Positions 17,805-27,765 of a DNA stretch of 64,000 nt are shown piece after piece. Origin of the DNA: JBBRBB01 sp038206235. Lineage in GTDB: Bacteria; Bacteroidota; Bacteroidia; Chitinophagales; Chitinophagaceae. The translations under genes and the position numbers were made by a program. The stretch is from the NCBI GenBank assembly GCA_038206235.1, contig JBBRBB010000016.1:38609-102608 (forward strand), written 5' to 3'. The notes beneath the pieces are model-generated. The model had not been told where the DNA came from and made no database searches. It saw only the letters and a program-made list of their open reading frames with translations. Within the stretch, counting starts at the first letter, position 1. Every line of letters begins with the position of its first letter.

Positions 17805-19149
17805 GCAGTTGTCTTATAAAAAAACATGGCTGCTATACTTATTGCTTTTGGCAAGTGTGTTTGCATATTATTGGTTATGCTATAAAACCGAAAGAGAAAA
17901 TTTTTTGCAGGTATTCGCATTATTTACTTTATTGTTTGCCTGCTGCTATTTCATCATTCGCTATTTTTCAATTTCTCATTTTAATCAATTGATGATTGCA
18001 GGCATACTGTTGCGCATGCTGCTTTTGTTTGCTGTGCCAAATCTTTCAGATGATGTGTACCGTTTTATTTGGGACGGAAGACTTGCAGCAAATGGTATCA
18101 ATCCTTATAGCTGGTTGCCTGCTGAGGTAATACAATTACCACCAATCACTGGATTGACAACAGCATTGTACAACCATTTGAATTCTCAGCATTACTACAC
18201 AATTTATCCTCCCGTGTTGCAGGGAATATTCTGGATTACGGCAAAATTATTTCCTGAAAATATATACGCTTCTGTTGTTTGCATGAAAAGCATTATTCTT
18301 TTAGCTGAAGCGGGGAACATTTTTTTGCTCACACGATTATTACAAAAGCTGCAACTGCCTAAACAAATATCATTGCTCTACATGCTTAATCCTTTGATTA
18401 TTGCAGAGCTTACCGGCAATGTTCATTTTGATGCGGGGATGATATTTTTTCTGCTGCTAAGTTTCCTGTTGCTGTTGCAAAAAAACTTATATGTGTCTGC
18501 TTTGTTTTTTGGAATCAGCATAGCAACTAAACTGGTGCCTGTGGTTTTTCTTCCGCTATTAATAAGTAAATTAGGCTGGAAGAAAGGTTTTATCTATTCA
18601 ATGATAACCGGTGCAGTAACAGTTATTTTGTTTGCTGCTTTTCTAGATACAGAAACAATTCAGCATTTTCTCAACAGCGCTGATTTGTTCTTTTCCCACT
18701 TTGAATTTAATGCGAGCTTCTATTATATAATCCGGTGGTTGGGAGAGCTGATAACGGGCTTCAATATTATTAAGTGGGCTGGTCCGCTGCTTTCAGCAAT
18801 TGCTCTTGTTATTATCTTTTTTATTTCTTTCTATAACAGGAATATTTCAATGCAACAATTTTTTATAAAAGCATTATTCATCATCACTATCTGGTATTTT
18901 TTTTCAACAACAGTGCATCCGTGGTATGTTTGCCTACCTATGGCTCTTTCCATTTTTACACAGTACAAATATGCACTTGTGTGGTCTTATGTTACAACGC
19001 TTAGCTATTATGCTTATCACTCAACACCGGTTAAAGAAAATTTGCCGTTGGTGGCATTCAGTTATTTGCTGGTGATTGGATATGGATGTTTGGAAGTAAG
19101 GATAAGGAATAATAAATTGAAGAACACTTTTCAACAGAATATATCATGA
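17797..19149 (+). CDS. Polytopic membrane glycosyltransferase (polyprenyl-phosphate-mannose type)
   Basis: This 450-residue protein has about ten to twelve hydrophobic segments. The first periplasmic loop carries LSDDVYRFIWDGRLAANGINPY, the acidic motif typical of GT-C transferases that use polyprenyl-phosphate sugars; Asp-Asp is probably catalytic. Later segments (HFDAGMIFFLLLSFLLL, FSTTVHPWYVCLPMAL) are also typical. It begins within the lipoprotein gene and overlaps the next start by 4 bases. With the DPM-synthase-like gene upstream it makes a plausible donor-acceptor pair. The glycan target is unknown. Confidence 0.85.
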   Translation: MNRQLSYKKTWLLYLLLLASVFAYYWLCYKTERENFLQVFALFTLLFACCYFIIRYFSISHFNQLMIAGILLRMLLLFAVPNLSDDVYRFIWDGRLAANGINPYSWLPAEVIQLPPITGLTTALYNHLNSQHYYTIYPPVLQGIFWITAKLFPENIYASVVCMKSIILLAEAGNIFLLTRLLQKLQLPKQISLLYMLNPLIIAELTGNVHFDAGMIFFLLLSFLLLLQKNLYVSALFFGISIATKLVPVVFLPLLISKLGWKKGFIYSMITGAVTVILFAAFLDTETIQHFLNSADLFFSHFEFNASFYYIIRWLGELITGFNIIKWAGPLLSAIALVIIFFISFYNRNISMQQFFIKALFIITIWYFFSTTVHPWYVCLPMALSIFTQYKYALVWSYVTTLSYYAYHSTPVKENLPLVAFSYLLVIGYGCLEVRIRNNKLKNTFQQNIS

Positions 19150-19325
19150 AAGCATTTAATGCGCCCGCTATGATTATGCATTTAATTCACTTTAGCCTCA
19201 TCTGCAAAATTATTTATCTTACAAAATTATTTACTGCCCTCATGATAAGAAAATCGTTTAACCAACTCACATTACCTATCCGAAACAGAGAATTTTCTTA
19301 CGCATCATCAAATCCTGTGTGGTTG

Positions 19326-20501
19326 ATGTCAATGAAGTTTATTTTAATTTTCATTATTGCTGCTTCATATGGTTGCAGCAGCGTTCATAAAACTGAATAC
19401 GCTTCTAGTACTGAAATTGATTTAAAAAGGAAATTAAAAGCAGCAGAAAATCATCTATACACTATTCATTTAAACGCAGGTGAGTTTCTTCACATTAGGG
19501 TAATGCAGTATGGAATTGATGTGATAGCAACGGTGCAATCAGCCGACAAACAATTTGCAGAGCAATTCGATTCACCAACCGGTGAACTGGATGCAGAAGA
19601 TATTTATTTGTTAAGTAACAATTCAGAAAATTATGAAATTGAAATTTATCCGGCACAGAAATATGCTGACCCTGGTGATTATGTAATTAAAATCATTCAT
19701 CTTAAAAGAGCATCTGAAAGCGATAAAAAATGGATGGCGGCCTTCGCATCAAACCAAAAAGCTGATAAGTTGAGAGCAAATCCTGAAACACGTCAACAAA
19801 GCATCGAACAATACAAATTGGCGATGGCGGAATGGAAAGCATTACACGATACCTTACAGTATGCAAGTGCAATGAGGTCTCTTGGATTTGTTTATATCAG
19901 GCAAAAAAATTATGAAGAAGCCATTCGCATTTTTAATCAGCTACTGTCCGTATGGAAACAACTTAGCGATATGAGATCCGAAGGATTTACTTATCTCATT
20001 ATTGGTCGAATTTACGACTTGCAAAAAGACTTTAAAACATCTCTCGAATATAATCTTAGCTCACTTGATTACTGGATTAAAGTGAAAGATGTAGATCAGG
20101 AAACTTTTACTTTGATGAACATTGGTAATCTCTACGCTCATTTATCTGATAAACAAAAAGCAATTGAGTATTTTGAACAGGCATTGAAAAAAAATGAACA
20201 GTCAGAACGACCATCCGTGAAAGCAGTTGTGCTGCGGGATTATGCTGCTGCTATGTTATCTGTAGGCGATAGTCAAAAAGCAATTGCATTGTATGAACAA
20301 TCAATAAAACAATGGCAGGCAACAGTAAACACCCCTGAAGAAGCAAGAACAGATGTTTTGCTTGCAGCTCATTTTGCGGAGAATGGAAATAAGCAGCAGG
20401 CTATTCATTATTATAATCATGCTTTTGATATCTGGAAAAAAATGGATGAACAAAATGAAATGAAAACCATACAATCGGCTTTAGATAAATTGGAAAAATA
20501 A
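19326..20501 (+). CDS. TPR-repeat lipoprotein
   Basis: The reading frame is open from 19146, but I prefer ATG 19326 (or 19332) because it directly precedes a lipoprotein signal (MKFILIFIIAASYGCSS, Cys near residue 17), giving about 391 residues. A beta-rich N-terminal domain (about 40-130) is followed by five or six tetratricopeptide repeats, for example SAMRSLGFVYIRQKNYEEAI, TLMNIGNLYAHLSDKQKAIEY and LRDYAAAMLSVGDSQKAIAL. Similar proteins with C-terminal CHAT protease domains exist, but none is present here. If 19146 is the start, it overlaps the transferase stop by 4 bases. Confidence 0.75.
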   Translation: MSMKFILIFIIAASYGCSSVHKTEYASSTEIDLKRKLKAAENHLYTIHLNAGEFLHIRVMQYGIDVIATVQSADKQFAEQFDSPTGELDAEDIYLLSNNSENYEIEIYPAQKYADPGDYVIKIIHLKRASESDKKWMAAFASNQKADKLRANPETRQQSIEQYKLAMAEWKALHDTLQYASAMRSLGFVYIRQKNYEEAIRIFNQLLSVWKQLSDMRSEGFTYLIIGRIYDLQKDFKTSLEYNLSSLDYWIKVKDVDQETFTLMNIGNLYAHLSDKQKAIEYFEQALKKNEQSERPSVKAVVLRDYAAAMLSVGDSQKAIALYEQSIKQWQATVNTPEEARTDVLLAAHFAENGNKQQAIHYYNHAFDIWKKMDEQNEMKTIQSALDKLEK

Positions 20502-20820
20502 TCCACCAGATACTTTTATTATTTTTTGCCAGTTATTAACTATTTTATTTTACAACAATTAAGGATTTTTGACGGTCTGCCTGATTAATGAATAAAGCAT
20601 ATAGTGTCATCAAAAAAAAACATAAAATCCCGTTCAAAAATTAAGCAACCGATGTGCAAAAAAAAAAATTTAACCAGGAAATTTTGAAAGTTTTTTTTAT
20701 GAATGGTAATTACGGGAATACCGTGACAAAATAGAGGATGCCTGCAAATGGATTAGTAACAAGACAGATGTGTTAACTGTTTCGCCAAACAACAAAATAG
20801 CAGACTTTGTCAATTGGAAT

Positions 20821-21184
20821 GAAAGCTTTTTATTTCTTTGATAGTTGCAGAAGCGTTGCAGAGTTCATTGCCCGTTTTCATTGGATAATAAATCTGATAA
20901 AAATTTTGATAGCGATTTCATTCTTTGCTTAAGTGAAGTTGGTATTGCAGCAGATGATGCGGTAATTGAAGTTGATAAAATAGTTACAACGTACAATCTG
21001 CCCATTTCTTCAAGCAACCTCTTTTAAAAATTTCGCTGCTCTCGGTGATGATAATGGTCTTCTTATTCTTTCAGCCAAAGGGAGAAGCTGGTATCCTACC
21101 AATATTCCTGCACAATCCTTTTGGCAAAAAATGATTTTTAGACAGAATGGAAAAGTGAACAGCTTTACTGTAAATAAAAAGTAG
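20821..21184 (+). pseudogene. Degenerate remnant, possibly of a glyoxalase/VOC-family gene
   Basis: The region 20502-21225 has no intact gene. Between about 20890 and 21184, two frames join to read a plausible protein end: IVTTYNLP then, one frame over, FKNFAALGDDNGLLILSAKG, RSWYPTNIPAQSFW and QNGKVNSFTVNKK before a TAG. The GDDNGLLIL and RSWYPT segments resemble the end of VOC-fold proteins. Stops and frame changes further 5' break the rest. The family assignment is weak. Confidence 0.4.
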
Positions 21185-21225
21185 CATTGCCTTTATTCAA
21201 ACACCACCTTCCCAAAAAAAAATTT

Positions 21226-22896
21226 TTATCTTATTAATTCCATTTGCTTTGAATCAACTTTCTTTCCATCAACAATTAATGTATAGATATAATTGCCCGG
21301 CTGTGATCTTTTTATTGCAGTGATGGTTATTTTTTCAGAACCTTTTTTCTTTAAGGCAATCGTTTGCACGGGAGTGCCGCTAACATTACTGATTATTAAT
21401 TGGGCGTTGTTAATATTAAAAGGAATATAATAACCAATAGATGTGCTGCTGGTATAAGGGTTGGGTGTATTTTGTTCCAGATGTGCAGTTTCAGCAGAAG
21501 CATCTGATTGATGAGTCTCCTTTTTTTCAACAGGCAGGTTAACGATTGCAGATTGTGATGGAGCTTGAGAGGAAATTTGTTGCTGAGATTTTACGGCAGC
21601 ATTTTTCTGCGTGGATAAAAGATTGAGTTGTGATTTCAGGGAATCATTTTGTATGTGCAATTTCAAAATTTCAGATTGCGATGGAGCTTGGAAGGAAATT
21701 TGTTGCTGGGATTTTTCGGCAGCATTCATCTTGTTTATTAAAAACCTGAGTTGCGATTGCAACGAATCATTTTGTATTCGCAAATTGTTTACTGATGTTT
21801 TTAAACTATCATTTGCTGCGCTTAATTCCTGAACAGCTTTTGTTAACGGCGCAACAAAATCACTATACCGCAAGCCCAATATATTTCCAGAGCTGTCAAT
21901 CCCTGAAAAATTATAACCTATATTTTTTGCTGCCTTATCTACATCCTGAGCCACAAAACCGCTGAATTGTATTTTATCAATATCATATTTTCCTTCCCAT
22001 TCATTTCTGTCTGTAATCCCCTCCATTAAATTTTGCTTCAGTAAGTTTGTATTGAATGTTACAGGTCTCAAAGATTTAATAAAATCAAGACCATGCACAT
22101 TTTCCTGTACATTTTCCTGCATTCGTTCATCTGCTGAGGTTGTCCATCCTACTTGTCCGCCAATGCTTGTAACTGAGCCGTTGCCCAGCCGTATTTTGTT
22201 GCTGGCATCTGTTAAAGCAGTATAGCCAATGGCCGTTGCATTTGTAAGATTATCAGCCCTTACATTTGCACTGTCACCCAACGCTGTATTGTAGCTTCCG
22301 GTTTTATTAGCACTAAGTGCAGACCTTCCGTCAGCAGTATTAAAATTGCCTGTTGTATTATTAATAAGAGATGCAAAACCGTTTGCCGTATTAGCGCTTC
22401 CTGTTGTATTGTAATAAAGAGCAATGTAGCCATGGGCTGTATTAGCGGCGCCTGTTATATTTGAATAAAGAGTTGTATAGCCGGTTGCTGTATTTGAAGT
22501 TCCGATTGTGTTAGCATAAAGCGATTGTGAGCCATTAGCCGTATTGCTGTTTCCAGTAAGATTAGAAGTAAGCGCCATAAAACCGGCAGCGGTATTAAAA
22601 TTTCCTTTTGTGTTTACAGAAAGAGACTGGCTGCCAAAAGCACTGTTGCCTATTCCGGTTAAATTTTCTGCCAAATTAAAATTCAGGCTCTGATACCCAA
22701 AGCCCGTATTTCCTTTTAATAAATCATAGTCAATATAGCCCGCCTTTTGATTATTTACTTTTAATATTAAGGGTTGTGCGCTTGCACTGTTTACAAGATT
22801 TACAGCAGTATCTGGAGCAACGGGAGTAGATTGTGTGAAAGTGGTGAAGCTAATAAGCACACAAATGCTAATTATAATAATTGATTTAGACTTCAT
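21226..22896 (-). CDS. T9SS-secreted protein with phage-tail-fibre-like head repeats and S74 chaperone domain
   Basis: The 556-residue product has a signal peptide (to about residue 21), then roughly ten repeats of about 16 residues of the form NTAxGxxxLxxNTTGxxN (about 70-215), as in trimeric adhesin and tail-fibre head domains. An intramolecular chaperone (peptidase S74) domain follows, with TSADERMQENVQ and FVAQDVDKAAKNIGYNFSG (about 250-365). Next comes a duplicated coiled-coil-like stretch (NDSLKSQLNLL; QQISSQAPSQS) and a T9SS sorting domain (about 475-556, NPYTSSTSIGYYIP, ending MELIR). It is probably a cell-surface trimer. Whether the S74 domain cleaves itself is unknown. Confidence 0.85.
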   Translation of the reverse strand: MKSKSIIIISICVLISFTTFTQSTPVAPDTAVNLVNSASAQPLILKVNNQKAGYIDYDLLKGNTGFGYQSLNFNLAENLTGIGNSAFGSQSLSVNTKGNFNTAAGFMALTSNLTGNSNTANGSQSLYANTIGTSNTATGYTTLYSNITGAANTAHGYIALYYNTTGSANTANGFASLINNTTGNFNTADGRSALSANKTGSYNTALGDSANVRADNLTNATAIGYTALTDASNKIRLGNGSVTSIGGQVGWTTSADERMQENVQENVHGLDFIKSLRPVTFNTNLLKQNLMEGITDRNEWEGKYDIDKIQFSGFVAQDVDKAAKNIGYNFSGIDSSGNILGLRYSDFVAPLTKAVQELSAANDSLKTSVNNLRIQNDSLQSQLRFLINKMNAAEKSQQQISFQAPSQSEILKLHIQNDSLKSQLNLLSTQKNAAVKSQQQISSQAPSQSAIVNLPVEKKETHQSDASAETAHLEQNTPNPYTSSTSIGYYIPFNINNAQLIISNVSGTPVQTIALKKKGSEKITITAIKRSQPGNYIYTLIVDGKKVDSKQMELIR

Positions 22897-23151
22897 AGTA
22901 GAGTTTTTAGAGATATATAAATATACATTTTCTGAATGATAAAAATGAAGCTCTTTGATGCAACCGTTTTCTCATGTTGTGTTTTTTAACATCTTGAGAA
23001 TGTCCGTAATCTTTATTTAACAGGTAAATATTTGCTTATCTTCAATATTAATTTCAACGGGTTTGTATGAGGCGAATGGAAATCCAATTCTATGCCAAAG
23101 GTGTCGTTGGTTTACCCAAATCTAAAAACATTATTTCGGACGATATTTATT

Positions 23152-24144
23152 CTAATTCACGGCTGCATTTTCAACCTCGGGATTACCTTTTGATTCTGCA
23201 CTAAAAATTTTAAACAATCCTGCAATAAATCCTGCTCCATAAGAGATATGGATAATAAAATAAGCGATTGTAATTCTCATTAACTGCATAAAAGTGCTTT
23301 TGCTTTTGAGTGTATAAAAAATATTCATGCAGGCATATATTGTCAAAGGAAGCAATCCGGTGTAAAAATGTTTTACAAGCATAAAGGGCAAGCAAATTAA
23401 GTATAAAACAAATAAGGGCGGAGCCAGGTGTCTTATGCTTAGGGCAGATCTGTTTTTAATTAATACAAGCGGTTTATACAGCCCGTATTCAAAATATTGT
23501 TTAAAAAGCATTCTAAATTTTTTTCTGGGATGATAATAAAGCCTGATGCCGGGGGATTGATAAATACGCAATCCTTTGCTCACTGCCCGGTAATGAAATT
23601 CATCGTCCTGATTTCGTTTTAAGCTTTCATCGAAAGGGCCCGTAATAGTGAATATATTTTTTTTCCATGCGCCGGGATAAACACTGTTTGTAAAGCCTTC
23701 AAATTTTTCAAAGTGAAAAGAGCTGTTGCCTACTCCGAATAGGGTAGAGGTAGCATGGCCAATTGCTTTTTGGGTTAAGTTTCCTTGAGCAATTCTCATG
23801 GGTCCTCCAATTATATCTGCACCGGTTTGCTCAAATGTTTCAAGAATTTTTTCAAAATAATCATCGGCATATTCTGTATGCGCATCCACCCTTATAATAA
23901 TATCGCCTCTTGCTTCCCGTATAGCCATGTTGAGGGCATAAGCTACATAGCGGTTCTCGTTTTTTAGCAATCTTACAAAGGGATACTTTTGAATATACTT
24001 ACAGAGCAAATCGCTTGTGCCGTCATTCGAGTTTCCATCTATAAAAATAATCTCTTTGTTATCGGGCTTTGCTTTAATACAAAAATCGAGCACATGTGTA
24101 ATGTACTTTAATTCGTTATAGACAGGGCAAATTACACTTATCAT
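23152..24144 (-). CDS. Glycosyltransferase family 2, ExoA-like
   Basis: The 330-residue protein has a GT-A domain with ISVICPVYNELKYI at the N-terminus, IFIDGNSNDGTSD near 35, the metal-binding IIRVDAHTEY near 90 and KRNQDDEFHYRAVSKG near 190. Two or three hydrophobic segments follow (LAPPLFVLYLICLPFMLV, FMQLMRITIAYFIIHISYG). This layout matches exopolysaccharide transferases of the ExoA type. Acceptor and sugar are unknown. The next gene, a GT4 enzyme, is on the same strand 224 bases upstream. Confidence 0.85.
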   Translation of the reverse strand: MISVICPVYNELKYITHVLDFCIKAKPDNKEIIFIDGNSNDGTSDLLCKYIQKYPFVRLLKNENRYVAYALNMAIREARGDIIIRVDAHTEYADDYFEKILETFEQTGADIIGGPMRIAQGNLTQKAIGHATSTLFGVGNSSFHFEKFEGFTNSVYPGAWKKNIFTITGPFDESLKRNQDDEFHYRAVSKGLRIYQSPGIRLYYHPRKKFRMLFKQYFEYGLYKPLVLIKNRSALSIRHLAPPLFVLYLICLPFMLVKHFYTGLLPLTIYACMNIFYTLKSKSTFMQLMRITIAYFIIHISYGAGFIAGLFKIFSAESKGNPEVENAAVN

Positions 24145-24368
24145 TAGCGAATTATAAAATGGGTTTCATGTAATATTAAATTTTCATTTTAATGTTAGCG
24201 ATAATTTTATTTCTGATAACTATTCATGTCAAAAAAAAAAGATACTTAACTTAAATTTTATCGCTCACAGCATTGAAAATCAGGTGTCGAAATTTATCAA
24301 TTTCAAATTAAGCAACAATGATACTAAAAAATATTTTAGCTATTTTATTCGTGAAAAAAAACATCTTA

Positions 24369-25388
24369 TTAAAAATGCTGCAGCAATTTATTCCATTCAT
24401 TCTTTATAGTATTAGAGTCATATTGCTCGGCAGTAATTCTTGCATGGCTGCTTAATTTTTTGGCAAGCGCTGCATCATGCACCAAGCTATCAATAACCTG
24501 CACAAAACCTGCCGCATCGCCTGGTGGCATCAGCATTCCGTTTTCAGCATGGCTAATCATATATTTCATCCCTCCCACATTTGTGCTTACTACAAGCATT
24601 CCCAAAGCCATAGCTTCTGCAACGCTTACAGGTGCATTATCAAAATTTGATGTGTTTATAAAAAAATCATAGCTAGCTGAAAGCCTTATCCAGTCTTGCT
24701 TTTGCGATAAGCCGGTAAATTCAATGTGTTGATGTAAATTAAGCTTTGCTGATAATTGTCTGCATGTTTCAAGACTACCATCTTTATCAGGACCAATCAT
24801 AATTAATTTTGCATTATTATAAATCAATAATAATTGCTGCAAAATTTGTAACGCTAACTGCGGATTATAAATGTTGTGAAAAGAGCGCAGCCAAAACAAT
24901 GTGGGGCTGCATTCAGTTCGCTGCTTAAATGGATATTCTTTTATTTCAATCGGATTTTTTATTACAATGCAATGCCAGTTTTTTTTCTGCAAATGATGTT
25001 TCAAATAATCTGAAACTGCAACATTCATAAAGCTATTCATGAATAATTGAGCGCATAAGCGGGGAGAGCTTTTTATACGCTGGGGCAAATTCCCTCCATG
25101 CAAACAGGTAATATACGGTATGCGTAAGCTTCTGCAAAACAGTGAACATGCCAGCGCAAAATAAAAAGCATTTGTGCTGTAGACAGCAAGAAGAGCAACT
25201 GAATTTTTACGGTTATTATAAATCGTTCCCAGCATGGTTACTAATCGCATCATTTTTTGTTTTTTGCTGCTGGTGCAAACAACCTGGTATTCTTCATTCT
25301 TTAATAAAGGAACAAGCGCTTCGGCAGCAGTAGGCGTGTACCCGTGTACAGTAAGAAAATTATCTGCATAAATTATTTTTTTATTCAT
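24369..25388 (-). CDS. Glycosyltransferase family 4
   Basis: The 339-residue GT-B enzyme shows YITCLHGGNLP near residue 92, the second-domain start TLFWLRSFHNIYNPQLALQ near 165 and the nucleotide-sugar motif FINTSNFDNAPVSVAEAMALG near 232, with the family's second acidic residue in PVSVAEAMA. It probably extends a surface glycan together with the GT2 enzyme downstream. No signal or membrane helix is evident. Confidence 0.85.
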   Translation of the reverse strand: MNKKIIYADNFLTVHGYTPTAAEALVPLLKNEEYQVVCTSSKKQKMMRLVTMLGTIYNNRKNSVALLAVYSTNAFYFALACSLFCRSLRIPYITCLHGGNLPQRIKSSPRLCAQLFMNSFMNVAVSDYLKHHLQKKNWHCIVIKNPIEIKEYPFKQRTECSPTLFWLRSFHNIYNPQLALQILQQLLLIYNNAKLIMIGPDKDGSLETCRQLSAKLNLHQHIEFTGLSQKQDWIRLSASYDFFINTSNFDNAPVSVAEAMALGMLVVSTNVGGMKYMISHAENGMLMPPGDAAGFVQVIDSLVHDAALAKKLSSHARITAEQYDSNTIKNEWNKLLQHF

Positions 25389-25544
25389 GTGAAAAAATTA
25401 TGCAGGTGTTTTTATATAAGAATTTAATACCTGCGCTTCATCAAAATTAAACGCAGCTGAATTCATACCCAAAGAGAAAAACTGGCCAAAAAAAAGCACA
25501 CAGATATAAATCCATGTGCTCTTGCTTTAAAAGTGATACGGAAA

Positions 25545-26792
25545 CTAATTTCCCACAATTATTTTATCAGTATAAATTTTATCCTTAGCTGTTTTATTGA
25601 TGACTCTTAAATTATATGCACCTGAAATTATACTTGCAGGCAACGAAATTCTTTCAATTTGATTCGGTATAAGATTCACCTCTTTTTTCAAAAAAAGATT
25701 GCCCGTGGCATCGTGTAATTCAATTGAATAATCGCCTTTCACAATATTGCCAAACTGAATGTCGAAGCTTCTTGTTGTTACTGGGTTTGGAAAAATTGTA
25801 ATATAGCTGTTGCCTTTCACTTCAGTGGTAACTGTATTCTTTGTAAGCTTGCTTTGGTACAGAAGGTTTTTGTTTGCAAGGTCCGATGCATTGTACACCA
25901 TATCTTCTTTCTTAGGCAGTACAACCGCTTCGAGAGTATTCATATTAACCGTGCAGTAATTATTGGCCAGGGTAGCACAACTTACTATAATATTATTTTG
26001 TTCATCAACAGCGGCGCCATTCACTGTAAAATCCTGCGGCAGGTTTTTAATTGCACCTGCAAAATCGGCCACCATTGTATTTGGGTTTATCTTAAAAATA
26101 TTTCCTTTCTGTGTAAATAAATAGAGGTTGCCAAATGCATCGCCAATTAAATCTCCGCCATAGCTCGAACAAATATTATGCACAGAAATATTACTATTCT
26201 TTTTGCCATCGGTAAGAGCGCCCAGGTCTTTAATTACAATTTTTTCACCGGAAGAAAAGCGAATAAGATGATTGCTGTTATTGGTCAGTGCATATCCGTA
26301 GCCATCGGAAGCAAATGCCATTCTTGTGATTACATCTTCTTCTCCCTCAGCAGATGTAAATTGTTTTAGCGCAGCATGCCTTACCACATATTGTTTTGGC
26401 TGTGGAGTATTCAAATCAATATACCGCAACTCATTTCCATGCATATAGGTGTAATAAAGCCTGTTGAAAGTTGCATCATAAGCAAGTGCCGCAACCAGAT
26501 CGGGCACAGCCTGCTCCAAAGTAACACCCTGCACTACGCTGGTAGCAGGGCTTGCTATACTGTTATTGGCAATCGGTAATTTGGTTAAGGCGTCATAAAT
26601 TAAAGACTGCTGCGCAATAGGGTAAATGTTGCGCATTACACTTGCACTGCTCATATCAATTTCTCTTAGAAAACTCCAGTTAACCGCTCCTTTGGTATTA
26701 CCGGTAACTGCAAAGCTGCGGCTGCTCTGAGCCATTAATATATTACCTGCACAGGCAAATAATAGAAGCGTTGGGAAAAATTTGTATTTCAT
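25545..26792 (-). CDS. T9SS C-terminal-domain secreted protein, beta-propeller-like
   Basis: The 415-residue product has a signal peptide (CAGNILMAQS, cut near 21) and a central region with repeated short beta-strand motifs (FNRLYYTYMHGNELRYIDL, YGYALTNNSNHLIRFSSG, FGNLYLFTQKGNIFKINP) suggesting a propeller. Its end is a type A sorting domain (about 335-415: ITIFPNPVTTRSFDIQF, GAYNLRVINKTAKDKIYTDK). It should be exported through the type IX system. The function of the propeller is unknown. Confidence 0.82.
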   Translation of the reverse strand: MKYKFFPTLLLFACAGNILMAQSSRSFAVTGNTKGAVNWSFLREIDMSSASVMRNIYPIAQQSLIYDALTKLPIANNSIASPATSVVQGVTLEQAVPDLVAALAYDATFNRLYYTYMHGNELRYIDLNTPQPKQYVVRHAALKQFTSAEGEEDVITRMAFASDGYGYALTNNSNHLIRFSSGEKIVIKDLGALTDGKKNSNISVHNICSSYGGDLIGDAFGNLYLFTQKGNIFKINPNTMVADFAGAIKNLPQDFTVNGAAVDEQNNIIVSCATLANNYCTVNMNTLEAVVLPKKEDMVYNASDLANKNLLYQSKLTKNTVTTEVKGNSYITIFPNPVTTRSFDIQFGNIVKGDYSIELHDATGNLFLKKEVNLIPNQIERISLPASIISGAYNLRVINKTAKDKIYTDKIIVGN

Positions 26793-26965
26793 ACATTATA
26801 ATTTATGCTCTAAAGTAAAACATTTTAAAATAAAAAATCATAGTTTTTTATAAAAGGTTATAAAATTATTTTTACAGGCTGTAAAACCCGGTTTACCTTT
26901 TTACATGGTTTGAAAAATTTGCCCTATTAGATATTACTTTCGCAGTAAAAAAAACTAAGCTTCTT

Positions 26966-27685
26966 GTGAACATTGCTTTAATAGGATATGGGAAAATGGG
27001 AAAAGCAATTGAAGATATTGCTATACAAAAAGGGCATGAAATTATATTGCGAATTTCAGCGGCAAACATGCATGATTTTACTGCGCAAAATATTAAAAAA
27101 GCAGATGTTGCTATTGAATTTACTAACCAGTACAGTGCACCGGAAAATATAATAAGATGTATGGAGGCAGGCGTGCCTGTTGTTTGCGGCTCCACAGGCT
27201 GGTTATTCCGCCTGGCTGAAATAAAGGAATATTGCAATCAAAAAAGCGGAGCATTTTTATATGCCAGCAATTTTAGTATAGGAATGAATTTATTTTTTGA
27301 GCTGAATAGCTATCTTTCAACACTGATGAGTTCGCATCCTGAATATGATGTGCTGATAGAAGAAACGCATCATACCAAAAAAAAAGATGCGCCCAGCGGC
27401 ACAGCCATTACGCTTGCAGAGCAAGTGCTACGAAACCTTTCACATAAAAAACAGTGGACTCGTGAAAAAAGCGATAATGCAGATGACCTGCAAATAATGA
27501 GTAAAAGAATTGACCCCGCTGCAGGCACGCATAAAATAAAATATTTTTCTTCAGTGGATGATATTGAAATAATTCATACAGCACACAACCGCAAAGGATT
27601 TGCTGCAGGCGCATTGCTTGCTGCGGAATTTCTGCGAAATAAAAAAGGAATATTTAGTATGAAAGATGTGCTTGCTTCGCTTTAA
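26966..27685 (+). CDS. dapB: 4-hydroxy-tetrahydrodipicolinate reductase
   Basis: This lysine/diaminopimelate-pathway enzyme reduces hydroxy-tetrahydrodipicolinate with NAD(P)H. It is 239 residues, short of the E. coli form (273) but usual in Bacteroidota. It starts with a GTG codon (26966). The dinucleotide motif GYGKMGKAI is at 7-15, GSTGW follows near 75, and the catalytic signature EETHHTKKKDAPSGTAITLAE near 131 carries the His pair and the Lys. A promoter box TACTTTCG lies at 26935-26942. A heptamer array starts 9 bases after the stop. Confidence 0.94.
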   Translation: MNIALIGYGKMGKAIEDIAIQKGHEIILRISAANMHDFTAQNIKKADVAIEFTNQYSAPENIIRCMEAGVPVVCGSTGWLFRLAEIKEYCNQKSGAFLYASNFSIGMNLFFELNSYLSTLMSSHPEYDVLIEETHHTKKKDAPSGTAITLAEQVLRNLSHKKQWTREKSDNADDLQIMSKRIDPAAGTHKIKYFSSVDDIEIIHTAHNRKGFAAGALLAAEFLRNKKGIFSMKDVLASL

Positions 27686-27693
27686 TCTATCGG

Positions 27694-27749
27694 TCACTGC
27701 TTACTGTTCACTGCTTACTGCTTACTGCTTACTGTTCACTGCTTACTAC
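27694..27749. repeat. Heptamer array, TCACTGC/TTACTGC x8
   Basis: Eight 7-bp units alternate TCACTGC, TTACTGT and TTACTGC in the gap between dapB and the convergent outer-membrane protein gene. Confidence 0.95.
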
Positions 27750-27765
27750 CAACAATCACTATCAT

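Noticed and set aside
20845..21027. 60-residue frame in the gap before the S74 protein as a separate gene
   Set aside because: Its end continues in another frame into a protein-like sequence, so it is better explained as part of a decayed gene.
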